Below are positions 34,429-47,760 of a stretch of DNA of 64,000 nucleotides, in pieces. Numbering within the stretch: the stretch's first letter is position 1; each line of letters opens with the position of its first letter. Below the pieces are notes generated by a model. That model was not told the DNA's origin. It did not search any database and saw only the letters and a program-made list of their open reading frames with translations. Source of the DNA: Sitta carolinensis. Taxonomy: Eukaryota > Chordata > Aves > Passeriformes > Sittidae. Both the position numbers and the translations under genes were made by a program. Location of the stretch: contig CM063284.1 of the NCBI GenBank assembly GCA_032173965.1, positions 62,928,863 through 62,992,862 of the forward strand. Reading direction: 5' to 3'.

Positions 34429-34850
34429 TGTGGACTGGGTAATGACATGGGTCTGTCAAATCCCATGTGCAAATTATTGGGGTGGAGAGCGGCCACTCAG
34501 CTTTCTGGAATAATTCGGAAAGGCAGTTTCTTATCTGTGGTAGATAACACCCTTCTATAGAAAATTTTAATAAGTTTGTAAGGGAGGAGGTGACAGAAGT
34601 CCTGGCTTAAGGAAAGCAGGGAATTTGACCCAAGACCAGGGGCAGTTTTGGTCAATAGGCTATCATAGTATCCCTTGTGTAAGAGAGTCTGTGGGTATAA
34701 AGAAAGGTGTTACCAGAGCATTTCTGACAATTAAGTTTTCTCTTCTAGAAATCAGTATGTTTCTTCCACCTGGATTTAACGTGGAAATAAAGAACCCAGC
34801 CTGAGCTGTGGTTCACTTGCAGCGAGACTCTCTGAGTTCAGGTTCCCTAT
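34429..34850 (+). mobile_element. Possible solo LTR (ERV), boundaries uncertain
   Basis: The segment has the order expected of a compact retroviral LTR. A TGTGGACTGGG-like start is followed by a TATA box (GGGTATAAAGAAAGG near 34693) and, about 90 bases on, by AATAAA (GGAAATAAAGAACCC near 34784). A short U5-like tail follows (CTTGCAGCGAGACTCTCTGAG). I could not find a convincing target-site duplication, and no internal retroviral sequence is attached. It may be an old LTR or a chance arrangement. Confidence 0.35.
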
Positions 34851-35348
34851 TAAATTCTATATGTTCATAGCCATTTCTGTGGAGCTTTGTTGACTTTACT
34901 CTCCAAGGTCTTCCAGCCAACCTTGATTTATTCTGCAGAAACACATAGCTGGCCTGCTGCTTTTCCACTGCTGCTCATTTCTGAAAAATACAGCTGCTCA
35001 ACCTGGCCTTGACAGCAAGCTTATTACTGCTAGTGTTAGGTTGGTGGGTTTGTTTTGCTTTTTTCCCCCTCTCATCTTTTGTCCTTTCTCCCTCTGTCAG
35101 AGTGACAGTCACCATCTCAGGGATCTGGCACAAAAGGCTGGAGCAGCATGATGTGGCTGATACAGGCAAAAAGCCAGAACATTTTGTGTAGGTTAACTGT
35201 CCTCCTAGGCAGAAAGCCTCCCTCAGCTCAAACATATGCCAGCATCCAGCCATTATTCTGCTCCTCCTCCCCTCCCCTCCCCAGATATTCTTCCCACCTC
35301 CCACTCAGACTTTCATGTTCAGCCCAGGTTGATTAAAATGTTGCTGTC

Positions 35349-35427
35349 ATTAAAAAAAAACCCAAAAAACCAAAAAAAACAAAAAAAAAAACCAAAAAAA
35401 AAAACCCCAAAAAACCCACAAAAAAAA
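35349..35427. repeat. A-rich low-complexity tract with C interruptions
   Basis: Runs of A separated by CC/CCC (AAAACCAAAA type), ending in AAAAAAAGGGGG. It is a simple repeat; the open frame over it is a KKNPKNQ-type by-product. Confidence 0.9.
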
Positions 35428-36779
35428 GGGGGTGATGGCAGTGATGGGGAAATTTCCTTGCAGCTGCTGTTTGTCAGCTGGCAAGTTGCTTTTAACCTCT
35501 CCATGACAGAAAGCAGCAGTGTGTTCTGGTTTTCCTTTCCTCGCTGCTGAAGGGCTCCTGCATGCACTTGCTTCCGTGCCAGAGACATCCAGAGGAGCCT
35601 GCTCATGATGGTGAGCGTGACAACTGCCAGCATCCTCCCCTACTACCTCCTACCAGTTGCCCATGGTTGGGCATGTGGGGCACAATGTCCTGGTCCCCCA
35701 GGAGTGCCTGGCCTGGGGACACTGGGGCAAATCATGGTGAGATGAACCAAGACATCATGGCCCTATGCAGGCTGCCTGGCAGGGGAAGGTGAAGTGGTGA
35801 TGTCCTACCTGTTTGTGCAATCACTGCGGCAAAATTGTCTGTGAATTGTCTGTCAGTCCCCTCCCACACCATTTCTAATGCACTGAGGTGAGCACATGCA
35901 ATGGCTGCGGTCAGGAGCAACCCTGAGCTCCGAGCAGAGCTTCTGGGAGAATGTGGACCCGAACTCAGATGTGGAGCACACAGCTGACACACATCCTTGG
36001 AGCAGGCCAAGCCCAAAACACAGATGCATATCACATCTCACCATTCCTGGGGCGTGCAGAACTCAACTTGAGGCTCACAGCCTGAGACATCTGCTCTTGT
36101 GTTGTTAAAATGAACACAAGAAAGAGTCTGTCCTCCGCTCGGTAGTGTGTGTGAGCAGATAGTGACCTCCAAAGGGAAGGGGCTTGCTAGGAGGGTACCA
36201 TTGCTTTTGCAGCAAAATATAATGCTTTACAACAACAAAAAAAATAATCCCAAAATAACCAAGGAAAAGAAAAAAAATGTTAAAAAAGAGCACCACAAGC
36301 ATGTTACACCACCTTCCCAAATCTCCAAACACTTTCACACTCCTTGTTCCCCTTTTCTGTTTCTCAGAGTCCTTCTTGCTTTTGTGCTGTCTCCATGTCC
36401 CTGGTTCTCTTCATGCTGAAGGCTTGATAAGATTTCTTTTCATAAGGCAGGGAAGCACTGGTATACTCAAAAATAAATTTATTAAATGTTCTTTCAGCCC
36501 TCCACAATTTAAAAGGCTCAAAACTATGACCAAAACGCACACATTGAATTGAAAAGTCATATGGTAACTCTTAAATTCTTGATTTTGTTTCTACTTCTAC
36601 AGCTCAAGGCACAGAATAACCACATTTAAGTCATTACAGGATTTAAGCTTGGTTAAATTATATATTATATATGATGACCCACATTTTCAAAAATCAGTGG
36701 AAGAATTGAGGTTTTTTACTTCAGGTATCTCAAATGGAGACTCATTATATTAGACCAGGCTAAAAAGAGGGGAAAAATC

Positions 36780-36870
36780 ATTTATTGAAAGGTAATTGGC
36801 CAATTTATAAGCCAAGCCAATTAATGTTCCCATAATTAATTACTGCAGTGTTTAAGACCAGAAATATTAT
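36780..36870. promoter_or_regulatory. Candidate enhancer: homeodomain and CCAAT-type sites
   Basis: Within about 50 bases there is a 12-base perfect palindrome AATTGGCCAATT (36794-36805), a second CCAATTAATG, and TAATTAATTA (36833-36842). These match paired homeodomain and CCAAT-box cores. The block lies in unique, gene-free DNA. Function is inferred from motif density only. Confidence 0.3.
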
Positions 36871-39800
36871 AGAATACAGCAGATAAGAAAACAAATGGGT
36901 CACTTAGTTTCTGGAACAAGACTAGCAAAACTTTTGCTATTTCTTCATTAATCTGATAATAAAACATGGATTCCAATATATCTGTTGAATGACTTGTCAT
37001 TTTAAAGATGAACTTCTGATGTTTTCAATCCATGGTAATTCCTCTTATTTCAGTATTGATTCCTGTCCTCCATCAAAATGACAATCTATTTAAAGTTTCA
37101 AGGGTAAAATCAGATGACAAATTTCTCCTGCTCCAAGCTTGTTCTCCAAGTTTAATTTTACTTTCAACTTCTAAAACAAAATCAAAGACCTACTAAAAAC
37201 CAAGAAAATGAAAACAAAGTGCACTTTATTATAAAATACTTTGAAATGCAATGCTCTTACACCTTGGAAACAATTTTTCTTCAATTATTTTTCAAAAAAA
37301 GTATTGTCAACTTGTGCTGGAAAAGTAGGGTTTTTTCGATGCAACAGGTCTTTCCAGGCAAGAAAGGTTCCTTTAGGCAAGACTGGGCTGGCCAAAACTG
37401 CATGTGTGCAGGCAGACATGGGCAGATACCTCTTGACTAACAGGTTTCAGGCCAAATTCTGCCCTTGTAGGATCTAAAGGCACAGATACGTATGACCACA
37501 GGAAAAATACTTAATGCAATTACCAGCAGACCCATTCCAGCAGTGAGCATGTTGATGCTGGAATTATCCAAATGACTGCCTGATGAAAGGATGTGTTTGT
37601 TCAAAGCACATTTGCCTAGCTCACTAATCTCTGCAGATATCCTGTTGGGAGATCCTTTGAATCAATACCTGATAAATGAATTTGGCTAGTGAATAAACAT
37701 CCCACAAGCATATTACTGAATTATTATGCACTTGTTACAAGAATGCATTAATTTTCATGCTCTACTGTCCTTCTTTAAAAATGCATTTTGATGAAATATG
37801 AAAAACTGTTACTGAAACTGTTGTTACCTTCAGCTCAAAGTTACAACCCCATGCTGGGATGCATCTCGAGAAAAGCCACCCTGCCATGGGTTGGGCTCTC
37901 CGTATGTCCCTCTTCCCAGGCAGCAGAAGTCGGCTGGAGACAACAGCCCTGCCCTGAACCAGGACAGACAGATTCATGAGTTCAGTTGCCCACACCCGAA
38001 GTCTGTGTCAATTTAGTTTATCCTGTGTGTGGAAGTCAGGCAAAGGGAAATACTGTAAGGTTATGGAGCAAGGTTATTACTTGGTGGTGGAGGGCCATTA
38101 CAGGTATTATTCAGGATTTTCTCCTGCTTGTGAAGCATTCTGTAATTTTCATTGTGGCAAATGGTAAGCATCATGAATGCTTCTCAGTGAATAAATACCC
38201 ACCTTGCTGACAAGGACTTCATCAAATAGGCATCAGATTATTGGCAACGAATTTTATGACTTTGACTTTAACAACTGTGCTTCATGGCTGCTTTGATCAG
38301 ACAATTGATATTCTGGAGAGGTTGCCTCCACGTGGAGAGAAGCTTAAGCAAAGGACTCTGCACAGGGCTGGTGAAGGAGAAAGAGTGAAAATTCCCTGAG
38401 CATGCCAGAGGGGAAGGCTCACACCATATCGGACACTGGAGGGCAAGCGCTGGACAGACTTTCCAGATCATTGTTCTATTAAATGAGTTCACTGGCAGAG
38501 GTATTTCTATGCCATGGTTAATAACATTCATGGAAGGTCACCTCTACATTTGTAAAAATGAACATCAGTTTTTCAAGGCACACACTAAAAGTCAGTTGTT
38601 TAATCAAGGAAGAACAGTAATTCCAGTACTCCTGTCCACTGAAAAACTAAAAGCCAGACCTTACATTTCAAGCCACATAGGGGTCAACTACATGCAGAGA
38701 AATAATTTGCTGTCTAGCAGCTGAATACAATAAAACTGAAAACTTTTCACAGATAATTTGCAAAAGAAAGAGAGGCTAAATTAATTGAATAAATTATTTC
38801 CTATGAATCATTCACTCTGCTCTAATTTACAAGAGCTTGTGTACTCAACTCCTTCTGCAGTATCTCCATGGCTGCCCCTAAGGGTCAGAGTCCCTGAGAA
38901 ATCTGTAATTTTACTTTCAAATGTGTTTTCATTAAGTTATAGTTGGAAACAACAACAAAAAAAGATACTCCGAGGAAGAAAGGAGGAGAAATCATCAAGG
39001 GGATTTAGTAGCGGTTGAACTTCAATTAGGGATGGCAACCCAGTACTTCACAGAAGTATTTGGGTGCTTATCTGGACTGCTCACACCACCTGGATGAAGG
39101 GCTTCTCAAAGGCTCCCCCTATCCAGATGCCACAGTTCCTCTAATTAATCCTCCTTTGGACCCTACAACCTCATAGTTAGCCTGCACACTGATGTCTCCG
39201 TGGACTGCTGCAAACATTATTAGCCTGTACATTCGAACAGTTGCCAGGAAATTAGATGGGCAGGCACAGATTAGCTGGCAGTGGAGGGATGGGGAAATAA
39301 GGGAACATTAGTTCCCTCATGGGTCCCAGCAGATGAGTGCCTGCTTATGTGGCACGTAACACACTCATTGCAATGCAGCACCTTCCCTGTCCCCTCATCC
39401 AGTGAGGTGAGAGAAGCATCTTCCCTGATACCATCATTGTAAAGGATTTAGCTACAGGGGGTTGTTTGCTGTGTTTTGGTTTCTTGGATTTTTTTGCTTT
39501 GTTTTGGGGTTTTTTTTTGAGGGTTGGGGTTTTTTTAAATGGTTGAATTCAATATGGGAATCACTGACATTTCAATATGTTTGCTTTACTGTAAAATAAA
39601 GTGTCTGCTCCACTATAATCCTCTGGGCTGGTGGACTACAGAGGGTGGCAGTGGAGAAGTGGACAACCCAGTTCCTTTACTGGACGTGACACTGTCCCCT
39701 TCAAGCCAAACCCCTGTACCATACAGAGGATTTTTGTCAGTGAATAATGAGAGAAGGGAGAAGGGGGAAGCAGAGTGGCTGGCCAAATCCACTGATCCTC

Positions 39801-42800
39801 AGTCAGGAAAAAGAAGCAACATCAAAGTATTAAGCCAAGATCTTTCAAAGAACACTTTGTTCTGAGCTCAGGTTAGTAAACATTTGGGAATTCTCAGGGT
39901 TTTGTGCATTCTCCATCCTTACTGCATACTTCAAAATTTCTCTCTTGACCTATTAATGACTTCTACTGCACACAGTGCCCCAGGGCCCTAACCCACATCA
40001 GAGCCCCATTGCACTGGGCACATGGCAGCAGAGACTGCCCTGAAGAGCTCACACTGTAATTAGGCAAGGCAGAAGGAAGGTGGGAAAGGGAATAGCTGTG
40101 CCAGGGAAGACTGGGGTCACAGCAAGGTGCTGTCCCTCTGACCTGATGCAGGAGAAGCAGAGAGTGGGTCTCCTGGCACAGCGTGAACTGTCCTCTGACA
40201 AATCTGCATTCACTCTTAGCGTGGGTGCTGCTCCACATTAAAGACTGGTAGCAGTTAAATCCCCCCTCTGCAGAAAAAAGCGCCACACATCCTTCCCCTG
40301 CCTGCCCCAAGGAAAAGGCAGGCAGGTGTGCTGTTCTGCACCTGACCACAGACTGGCAGGATACTTGCAGGAACCCGAGTTTTTTGTTGTTTTTCAGCAT
40401 GACAGAGTTTCTACTCTGTCTGTTGGTAGAAAGTCTGAGAGAAAATTTTAAGGGAAAATAGCTCACACAGAAAGATCACTTCCTCTTATAAAAGGACCCT
40501 GGGAACAAGACAAATGTTGCAATAACTGGAGAGAAGTAAAATTAAACCAAAATTATTTTCTCCTGAAAAAATTAAAAGGATTATGTTCCTGGAAAAAGCT
40601 TCCTTTCCCTTTACACAGTAGTCAAACAGAGGTCAAAGTAATAAATATTAAAGTATCCATGTAATATGATGTGTAGAATCCAGTTACAAATACAGATTTT
40701 ATAAAATCATCTTCTGAAAAGAGACAAAATTATTCAGAACCACTCTCTCAGAGAGTATAAATACACAATTATTTCTAATCTGGGCAAGCTGTTGAAGGAG
40801 TATATTGGTAACAGAGCAATTATAAATAGCTCAGTTTGTTTCCTTGCTTCCTCTGGTATTGTTCTGTTTACTATGGAGATGTCTCATGCCTGTATAGGCA
40901 CAAGAGAAGAATTGGGCTGTATGTTTTGCAGCAAATACATAAACATACAGGCAAAGCAGGTGTAAGTTTGATCACTGACTCTCTTCTGGCTGTACTTGGT
41001 TTTAGTCTTGCCTCATCCTGAATTGTGCACCCTCTGTGGCCAGTGCCACACAAACACACAGGGGTAACCTGCTTCTTTATCTACCTTAAAGTTTGGTGAG
41101 GGTTTGGTTTGGGTTTTTTAACCAAAAAGACATATAGTGACTTATCATGGAACCCAAAATTTCCCATTTCAAGTAGATTTAAAAGGTTGATACGCATATG
41201 CAGACACATTTCTAAAACAGAAGAAAAATTTAGGGGGAACCAAGAAAACTTAGACCTACTGCCCCAAATGGTGGCTTTATAGCATGGGTTGTCTGAGCTC
41301 TTTGCTTTGTAAATAGCATTTAATCCATACACTTGCTTTTGCTTAGATATCTTCCTGTGTTCTCAGGTCTCTGCTTTCCCCGAGGCTGATTGGTGCTGAT
41401 ATTGACATTCATATTCTTGAGAATAACACCATAACAGGTACTATTCTGCTTGATTCAAGAGATGTAGGAGAGTCATGCCCTGAATCTGTCAGAGGGCATC
41501 TTTATACATTAATGTTTTCCCTTGAAAACTGAAGTAGAAGCTGCAAAGATTGAAATTCAGGTGTAAGTAGGAATGCCTCAACTCTCATTACAAATAACAC
41601 TTAGAGGGTTGTTAGTCAAGATGAAGAACTGCTCAAGAGGGAGGGAGGGGAATCTGAGCTTCTGAAGTGCCAAGCTTAGTGGTCCTTTATTATTGTAAAT
41701 GATACTGCTATACCCCAAGTATTCCTTCAAGCTTCATGAAAGTGCATTGAAGGTTGGACAGAAGCCTGATTTAAGACACTTTTCAGATAACAAACTGGAT
41801 AATCAGCTAAGGCTTCCCAAAACAAAGGTTTAAAACCCCCACCTTTTACCCTTTCATACTGGTTTTCTGTTTCTTGTTGTAGTGAGTACTGTCCTGTTCT
41901 ATTTATTACCCATGAGCTCTTTATCTGGGCTCAAAAGCTAAAATTATGCTACAGGGAACTGTTTTTATTATCTTTACAACCATTCTTTTTTTTTTTTTTA
42001 ATATCATGCAATTAAATGCAAGAATCATGGAAATATTTCTATTTCACATTTGCTTTTGAGAACTCAAGCTGTCTGTATATGAAAGTAGCTTTTCATACAA
42101 TTTACTGATAAATACTGAATTCAATTCAGTAAATCCTCTAGGGACCAGAGATGTTCTTAATACCTGCATAAAGTTATATCACGTGCATAAGTGCTTTCTT
42201 TAGTGCAAGTGACCTAAACTTATCTAAGTACTTTCTCCAGTACTAATCACAATGCACAACATAAAAAAACCAGCATCCATTATTCTAATGTTCTTCCTAA
42301 CATAATAAAAAAGTTTTTATGTATGTTTCTCAGCTATGAAACAACCTTTTTCAACTGAAGTGCTGTTTATTACTTTCCACAGCTAAACCGTTTTTCTGGG
42401 CTTCATAATTAAACCTGTGTTAAAAGGCTTTTGTGGTTGTCCACAAAATATAATGTTTAGTCTTCACAGAGTTATGAAACTCAGACTAGCTACATGCAGA
42501 TGATTGAGGGGATATCCAAGTCAAAACTCCTGTGACTGTATTAACAAGCTCCTCCTTGGACTGTTTTATCTCATTTGCTTGGTGGAAGTGTAGCTTTCAT
42601 TATACTACCTTTGATTTGCATGATTTTGTACTCAGACATATAACATTTCCAATGCTGGCCACATTAAAAGAAGGAGGGGAAAAAAACCCAAAACAACAGA
42701 ATACAAAACCTACCACATTACTAAGCAAGTCTGAAAAATATTTTTCAGTTTTATATAACAAAATTTTTCATTTAGACTTCACAGACTAAGGCCAGGGCAA

Positions 42801-45704
42801 ACCAGACCCTCCCACTTAGAAATGATGCAGAAGAGCAACCGGGACTAAGACTGTTCAATATTTCCTTGCCTTATTTACTGTCCTGATTCATGGTATACAT
42901 GAAGGTGTATTCATCCTGTCATTCTTTCCTAATGAGTAAAGCTTTTTATACTGACAAGGTTTATTCTTCCCATCTGCTCTGCATTCTTGTAGTATAACCC
43001 TGAGGGCTTTTTTTCTCCCCGTTTACCTGCAAAATAAAATTTCTGGGTCATTTCTGCAGAATATTTGCATCCCAGCTTTAACAGAGATAAAGTCACTCAT
43101 CCTTAGTTTGGTTTATTTATTTCTCAGCCTTGATGTGGAAACAAATCCAGCAATCAACTTCTGCCCCAGTTGCCTTTTCCTTGCAATGAAAGAAATGAAC
43201 CATTTCCTAGAACTACCCTCTCTTCCCCCACTCCCTCTGAGCTCCTTTGCCCTGCTTATATTTAATGACTGCCCTGTTAATGTGATTATGTGAAAACCTG
43301 AAATATAATCTTTATGGAAATATTTGACAAGTGGCCAAAAAGAACTGCTGATACCCAGACATGGAGAGGAAGGAACCCCATTAATGTGCTTGCTAGACTG
43401 CGCAGAAAGCATCTCTGATGGGCACACATGACATGCTAAGGAGATTAAAACAAGAGATGAAAATAAATGACAGGGAGCAGAGAAAACAAAGTAGATGAGG
43501 CCTGGGTGTCTCAAGGGGTGTATAATGAGATAGAGAGATTTTCACCTCGAGGTCAGCTGCCTGAATCTGATGCAGGCTCACAGCAGCAGAGCTCTCACAG
43601 CCCCTCAGATGCCAGATTGGCACTAACTGATATGAAATAAGTTGTTAGCCTGGGTTTATCCCTGGAGGAAAAATGGTCAGACCTTTTCATCAAGAAACAT
43701 GGCCTGTCTGCTGCGTTCCCTTCCTTACTTCCAGATGAGTCTGGCTATGCCAGCTACCCAGAGGAGTCTAGCCCACTCCCTGTCACTCTATTTGGTGGGT
43801 GTGTCATTGCAAAGGGCAAGCACTAGCCCGGCAGTTTCTCCTGAGCCAGTAACCTCATAGAACAGGGAGGGCATCCTCCCCATGCCAAAGCAAGGATGAA
43901 GCTTTCAAACACCACATAGGGCCACACACTGCCAGAGCTGTCTGAAAAACAGAAATTCGGTTTTCTTGGAAGAAGAAGGTGAAAAAAGTATGATTGGGAG
44001 CCTCCAAATTAGGAGCACAGAAATGCTGATAATTTCTTGGGGTGCAGAAAGCCTGAATTACTTCACTTTGGATACTCAACTGAAGCTGAGTATGACATGT
44101 TGAAAAGCTGAGGTAACACATATTTGTTCTGACCTTTTCAACTCAATTGTCCTTACATATTCACTCAGGAAAGCAAAGAGTAAGTTCAGTTGTTTCTCAC
44201 AATAACAGTGTGTCATAGATTTCAGGAAAACATATCCAAACAAAAAAATAACAATCTTATAGCAAAATGTAACAAAACAACCACTTTATTATTAGTTGTT
44301 GTTGAAGAAATATGTTGACAAATCACCACCTAAATTAAGATGAGACCAAACAGCTTTTTATTTAAATACATAGTGCGTATTTTTTCAAAAAAGAGGAATA
44401 TTTTAAACAGGTTATTTTCCCCAAACAAGTCTTAAATCCCATAATATGCCACAGCCTTTCTGCATGGTACATAACACAAGTCAATTTTAGGTGAAATCCC
44501 AGCCCTGCCAAGGTCAGGGCTGGGAATCCATCTGTGGATTTCAGCATGGCCTGGATTCCTCTCTAAATCTGTGCATTGTAAATCCCTGGCTGTGAAGAGA
44601 GGATAATGGTATCTTCTGTAATGGACAGGGAGCTGCTACACAGCAATTAAGAAAAACAAACAGATGAACACTAAACTATGCTTTTAGATTATATTGCCTG
44701 TATGGGCTGGTATTACCCATAATGTTATAGGGAAAAAAGGCACATCCTTGCCAGCATAGTTCTTTCCAGTCTAGGTTCATATCAGTGGTAGAATAATATC
44801 TATCTCCATACTGATGAAGTGCCCCCACTTACTACCAAGAGGAACAAAGAAGGAATTTCTTTCACTGCAAATTCAGTGGTGGACATGTAGGAGGAGCTGT
44901 CCCACCAGTGTACCAGCACCTGGCCGGTAGCAGATGTGTCCAGATTTTGGCCTAGAAGCAGTTGGGTGTGGCTGAATCTTGCCTGGCATCCTGGGTGGTT
45001 GTAACAAGGTGAACGCTTAAAGTAATGAGCCAATGGTTAAAGCAGACAGACGGGAAAGAAAAATAATAGAGCAGGGACCTGGCAGGATTATAGAAGGAGC
45101 ATGTCCTTCTGGAGAGCTCAGCTGGGGGCTGCTTGATGAGATGGTGGGGATTGAAACTGAAGTAACCAGAGTTACTTCCCCGGCATGCCTGCCAGTGCCC
45201 TGCTAAGCCCATGCAGGAGCAAACCACCTATTGGCCTGGAAACCTTCCCAAGTGGAGTATTAGTTATTGTGACAAAGGGTAAAGCAGGCGGCATGATCCC
45301 CTGTGAGTTCCACTCATGTACAGTTATGGGGGCTGACTTAGACCAGCATTTTAACAACCACCACTGTAAGTTGGTTGTACAGGGTGCACAAGTGTTGTGC
45401 AGGGTGGCCAGCTTTGTAGGTGTTTAGGTCTTCCTTTACTGGCACACAGAAGAAGCCAAGAGGGAAAGAAGAGATGGAGTTTTTTTTGTCCTTTGCAAGT
45501 TCTGTTATCCTACAATGGTTTTAGAAATGATCCATGTATATGTGACACAAACCAGAGAAAAAGTTGTACTGATATTAAGGAAGTGTGATGAGGTGTGCTC
45601 ACACATGTGTATGCAGATGTGTGTATATGCACTTGACTCTAAGTGTTTATACGTGCACATGAGGCTGGGCTGTGATGCTGCTTCTCTCTTCAACTCAGAG
45701 AACC

Positions 45705-46470
45705 CTTTAGGTTGGAAAAAACCTTTCAGATTGTTGACAACAACTGTTAATCCAGCACTGCCATGTCCCTAAATGCCACATGTCTCTTAACCTCCAGGGA
45801 TGCTGGCTCAACCACTCCCCTGGGCAGCCTCTTCCAGTACTTGACCACCCTTTTTCTGAAGAAATTTTTCATAATATCCAATCTCAATCTCCCCTGGCAT
45901 AACCTGAGGCCGTTTCCTCATCCTGTCTCCTGATACTTGGGAGAAGAGACCAATTCTTACCTCACTACAGCCTCCTTTCAGGCAGTTGTAGAGAGTGATA
46001 AGGTTCCCCTGAGCCTCCTTTGCTCCAGGCTAAACACCCCCAGCTCCCTCAGCTGCTCCTCATCTATCTTGTGCTCCAGACCCTTCCCCAGCTCTGTTCC
46101 CCCCTTCTCTGGACACACTCCATCCCCTCCATGTCTTTGTTGCTGTGAGGGCCCCAGAACTGAATGCAGCACTCGAGGTGTGGCCTCACCAGTGCAGAGT
46201 ACAGGGGGACAGTCACTGCCCTGGTCCTGCTGGCCACACTATTGTGACATGATGGATTCCATTGGTCTTCCTGGCCACCTGGGCACTGCTGGCTCATGTT
46301 AAGCCACTGTTGACCAGCACCCCAGATTCCTTTTCCACTGGGCAGCTTTCCAGCCCCTCTTCCCCAATCCTGTAGCATTACATGGTGGTGTGATGCTAGG
46401 GTAGGACCTGGCACTGAGCCTCACTGAGCCTCATACAACTGGCCTCAGCCCACTGATCCAGTCTGAATTC
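45705..46470 (-). mobile_element. CR1 LINE fragment (copy E)
   Basis: The left edge is the CR1 3' end in reverse orientation (TTTAGGTTGGAAAAAACC). The - strand translation gives the RT C-terminal region ([19 protein letters not shown] at about 46064-46414, then [16 protein letters not shown] at 45978-46172). The fragment stops near 46470 at a 5' truncation, and frameshifts separate the coding pieces. Confidence 0.9.
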
Positions 46471-46473
46471 TAA

Positions 46474-46519
46474 TTTGTTCAGGTATTGTAAATCAGTTTG
46501 TTCAGGTATTGTAAATCAG
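46474..46519. repeat. 23-bp perfect tandem duplication
   Basis: TTTGTTCAGGTATTGTAAATCAG occupies 46474-46496 and is repeated exactly at 46497-46519. It lies within a few bases of the 5' truncation point of CR1 copy E. Confidence 0.95.
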
Positions 46520-47342
46520 TCAAACATAAACTAAGTTTGTGTGTTGAAATTTTCCAATATTTCAGGAAGCAAGTGTGTTGAGAGTGACTTCATAATGCCT
46601 GAGCCACCAGAAGCTGCAAGTGGGACCTGGCCTCCCTATAGACATGTAGAGGCAATTCTTGGAGACACAGCAGAACCCCTGTGACAGAAAGGTTACATTA
46701 AACACTATGATGTGCAAACCTTACCTAAATCTTACCTAGTCAATTCCCACCGCTGTTATCTCACTGGTGTTACCCATGATGGAAAATTATGCAAAACAGA
46801 GCTCACTAAGACTTTCACTGGGTTTTGAAAAAGCTGTTTTATATGTCACAACTGAGATATTTGTAAAATGCTGTGGGATTTCCATGGAAAATTCCTTTGC
46901 TCTTTTTAGTTCTTTATTCAAAGAGGCACTAGAAAGGACTCAAGTCATTTGTATAAAATAAATCAAGTTTTCAACAGGTAACACTTTTTGATCATACAAT
47001 GAAAAATTAAGGTGAAACTAGGCCCAATTTGTATCCATGTAAGCCTTCATATGTCAGGTACAATTTTAGCAAGAATGGTAAAAGCAACTACTTGTTTTAC
47101 TTATGGATTTTTGAGGATCTTGCTGTAAGAGATTTTAATTAAGATTCAATGTTTCTGAATAGATCCTAACCCCATATAAACAAGGACAAGGATGGGATTG
47201 GTAGCTCTGTGCCCCCTATCTAAGTTCACAGATCATAATCTAAAGCTGGCTGGAGATTGACAGCTCTGTTTTCCCTTAGCTTTTGAGGACTTGAAGTTGA
47301 TTTTACCCCTTCCTGGGAACAAAAATTAAATGGTTTCTTCTA

Positions 47343-47368
47343 TTTTTTTTTTTTTTTTTTTTTTTTTT
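47343..47368. repeat. Poly-T run (T26)
   Basis: Uninterrupted T run with no recognised retroposon body beside it. Confidence 0.9.
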
Positions 47369-47599
47369 GATGGAAATGTAGCAATATCAGAACAGCTACT
47401 TGGGAGTCAAAATTTTCATCTTCTCTTTCAGAAAAGGAGAAAGTCAGGATAAGAGAAATGTTGTGAGAAGCTGGGCTCTTGTGCCCCTATGTCCACTTTC
47501 CCCATGTAATGCAATGGGGAACCTCATGTTCCACAGCCATTACTCAAAGCTCCAGGTTAACAAGAAAGTTGCTCACTGTCTTTGGTCTGTTTCTTTTCC

Positions 47600-47760
47600 T
47601 CCAGCCATTAAATGAGAAATTTAATCAAATCCAATTAATTGCAGGAACATTTCACTCAGCTGCGCGTGTTTGGAGCTGCTTTGCTGTCAGCCCGCCCAGG
47701 ATGATGAGATTATCCATGCTTATTAATATGATTCCATTTAACTCTGCTGCTGCTTGATAT
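47600..47760. promoter_or_regulatory. Candidate conserved enhancer
   Basis: Unique DNA dense in homeodomain-like cores: CCATTAAATG, TTTAATCAAATCCAATTAATTGC, GAGATTATCC (also a reverse GATA core) and TTATTAATATGATTCC. The middle holds a GC-rich patch (CTGCGCGTG, CAGCCCGCCCAGG). This mosaic is typical of developmental enhancers in gene deserts. There is no direct evidence of activity. Confidence 0.3.

Larger units (their letters stand above)
34851..45704. other. Non-coding sequence with A-rich tracts and one enhancer-like block
   Basis: No gene is recognised. Low-complexity DNA includes an A/C-rich tract at 35349-35427, an A-rich stretch at about 36231-36290, a T/G-rich stretch at about 39460-39540 and a T-run near 41987-41999. 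An AT-rich block at about 36780-36870 is listed separately. The open frames at 39963-40466 (-) and 43113-43514 (-) have no recognisable domain. Confidence 0.55.

Noticed and set aside
35349..35427. A-rich tract considered as a retroposon tail
   Set aside because: Regular CC interruptions and no body sequence upstream make it simple low-complexity DNA.
39963..40466. 167-codon open frame on the - strand
   Set aside because: No recognisable motif or repeat domain, no flanking splice sites of note, and surrounding sequence is non-coding. A frame of this length is expected by chance in 64 kb.
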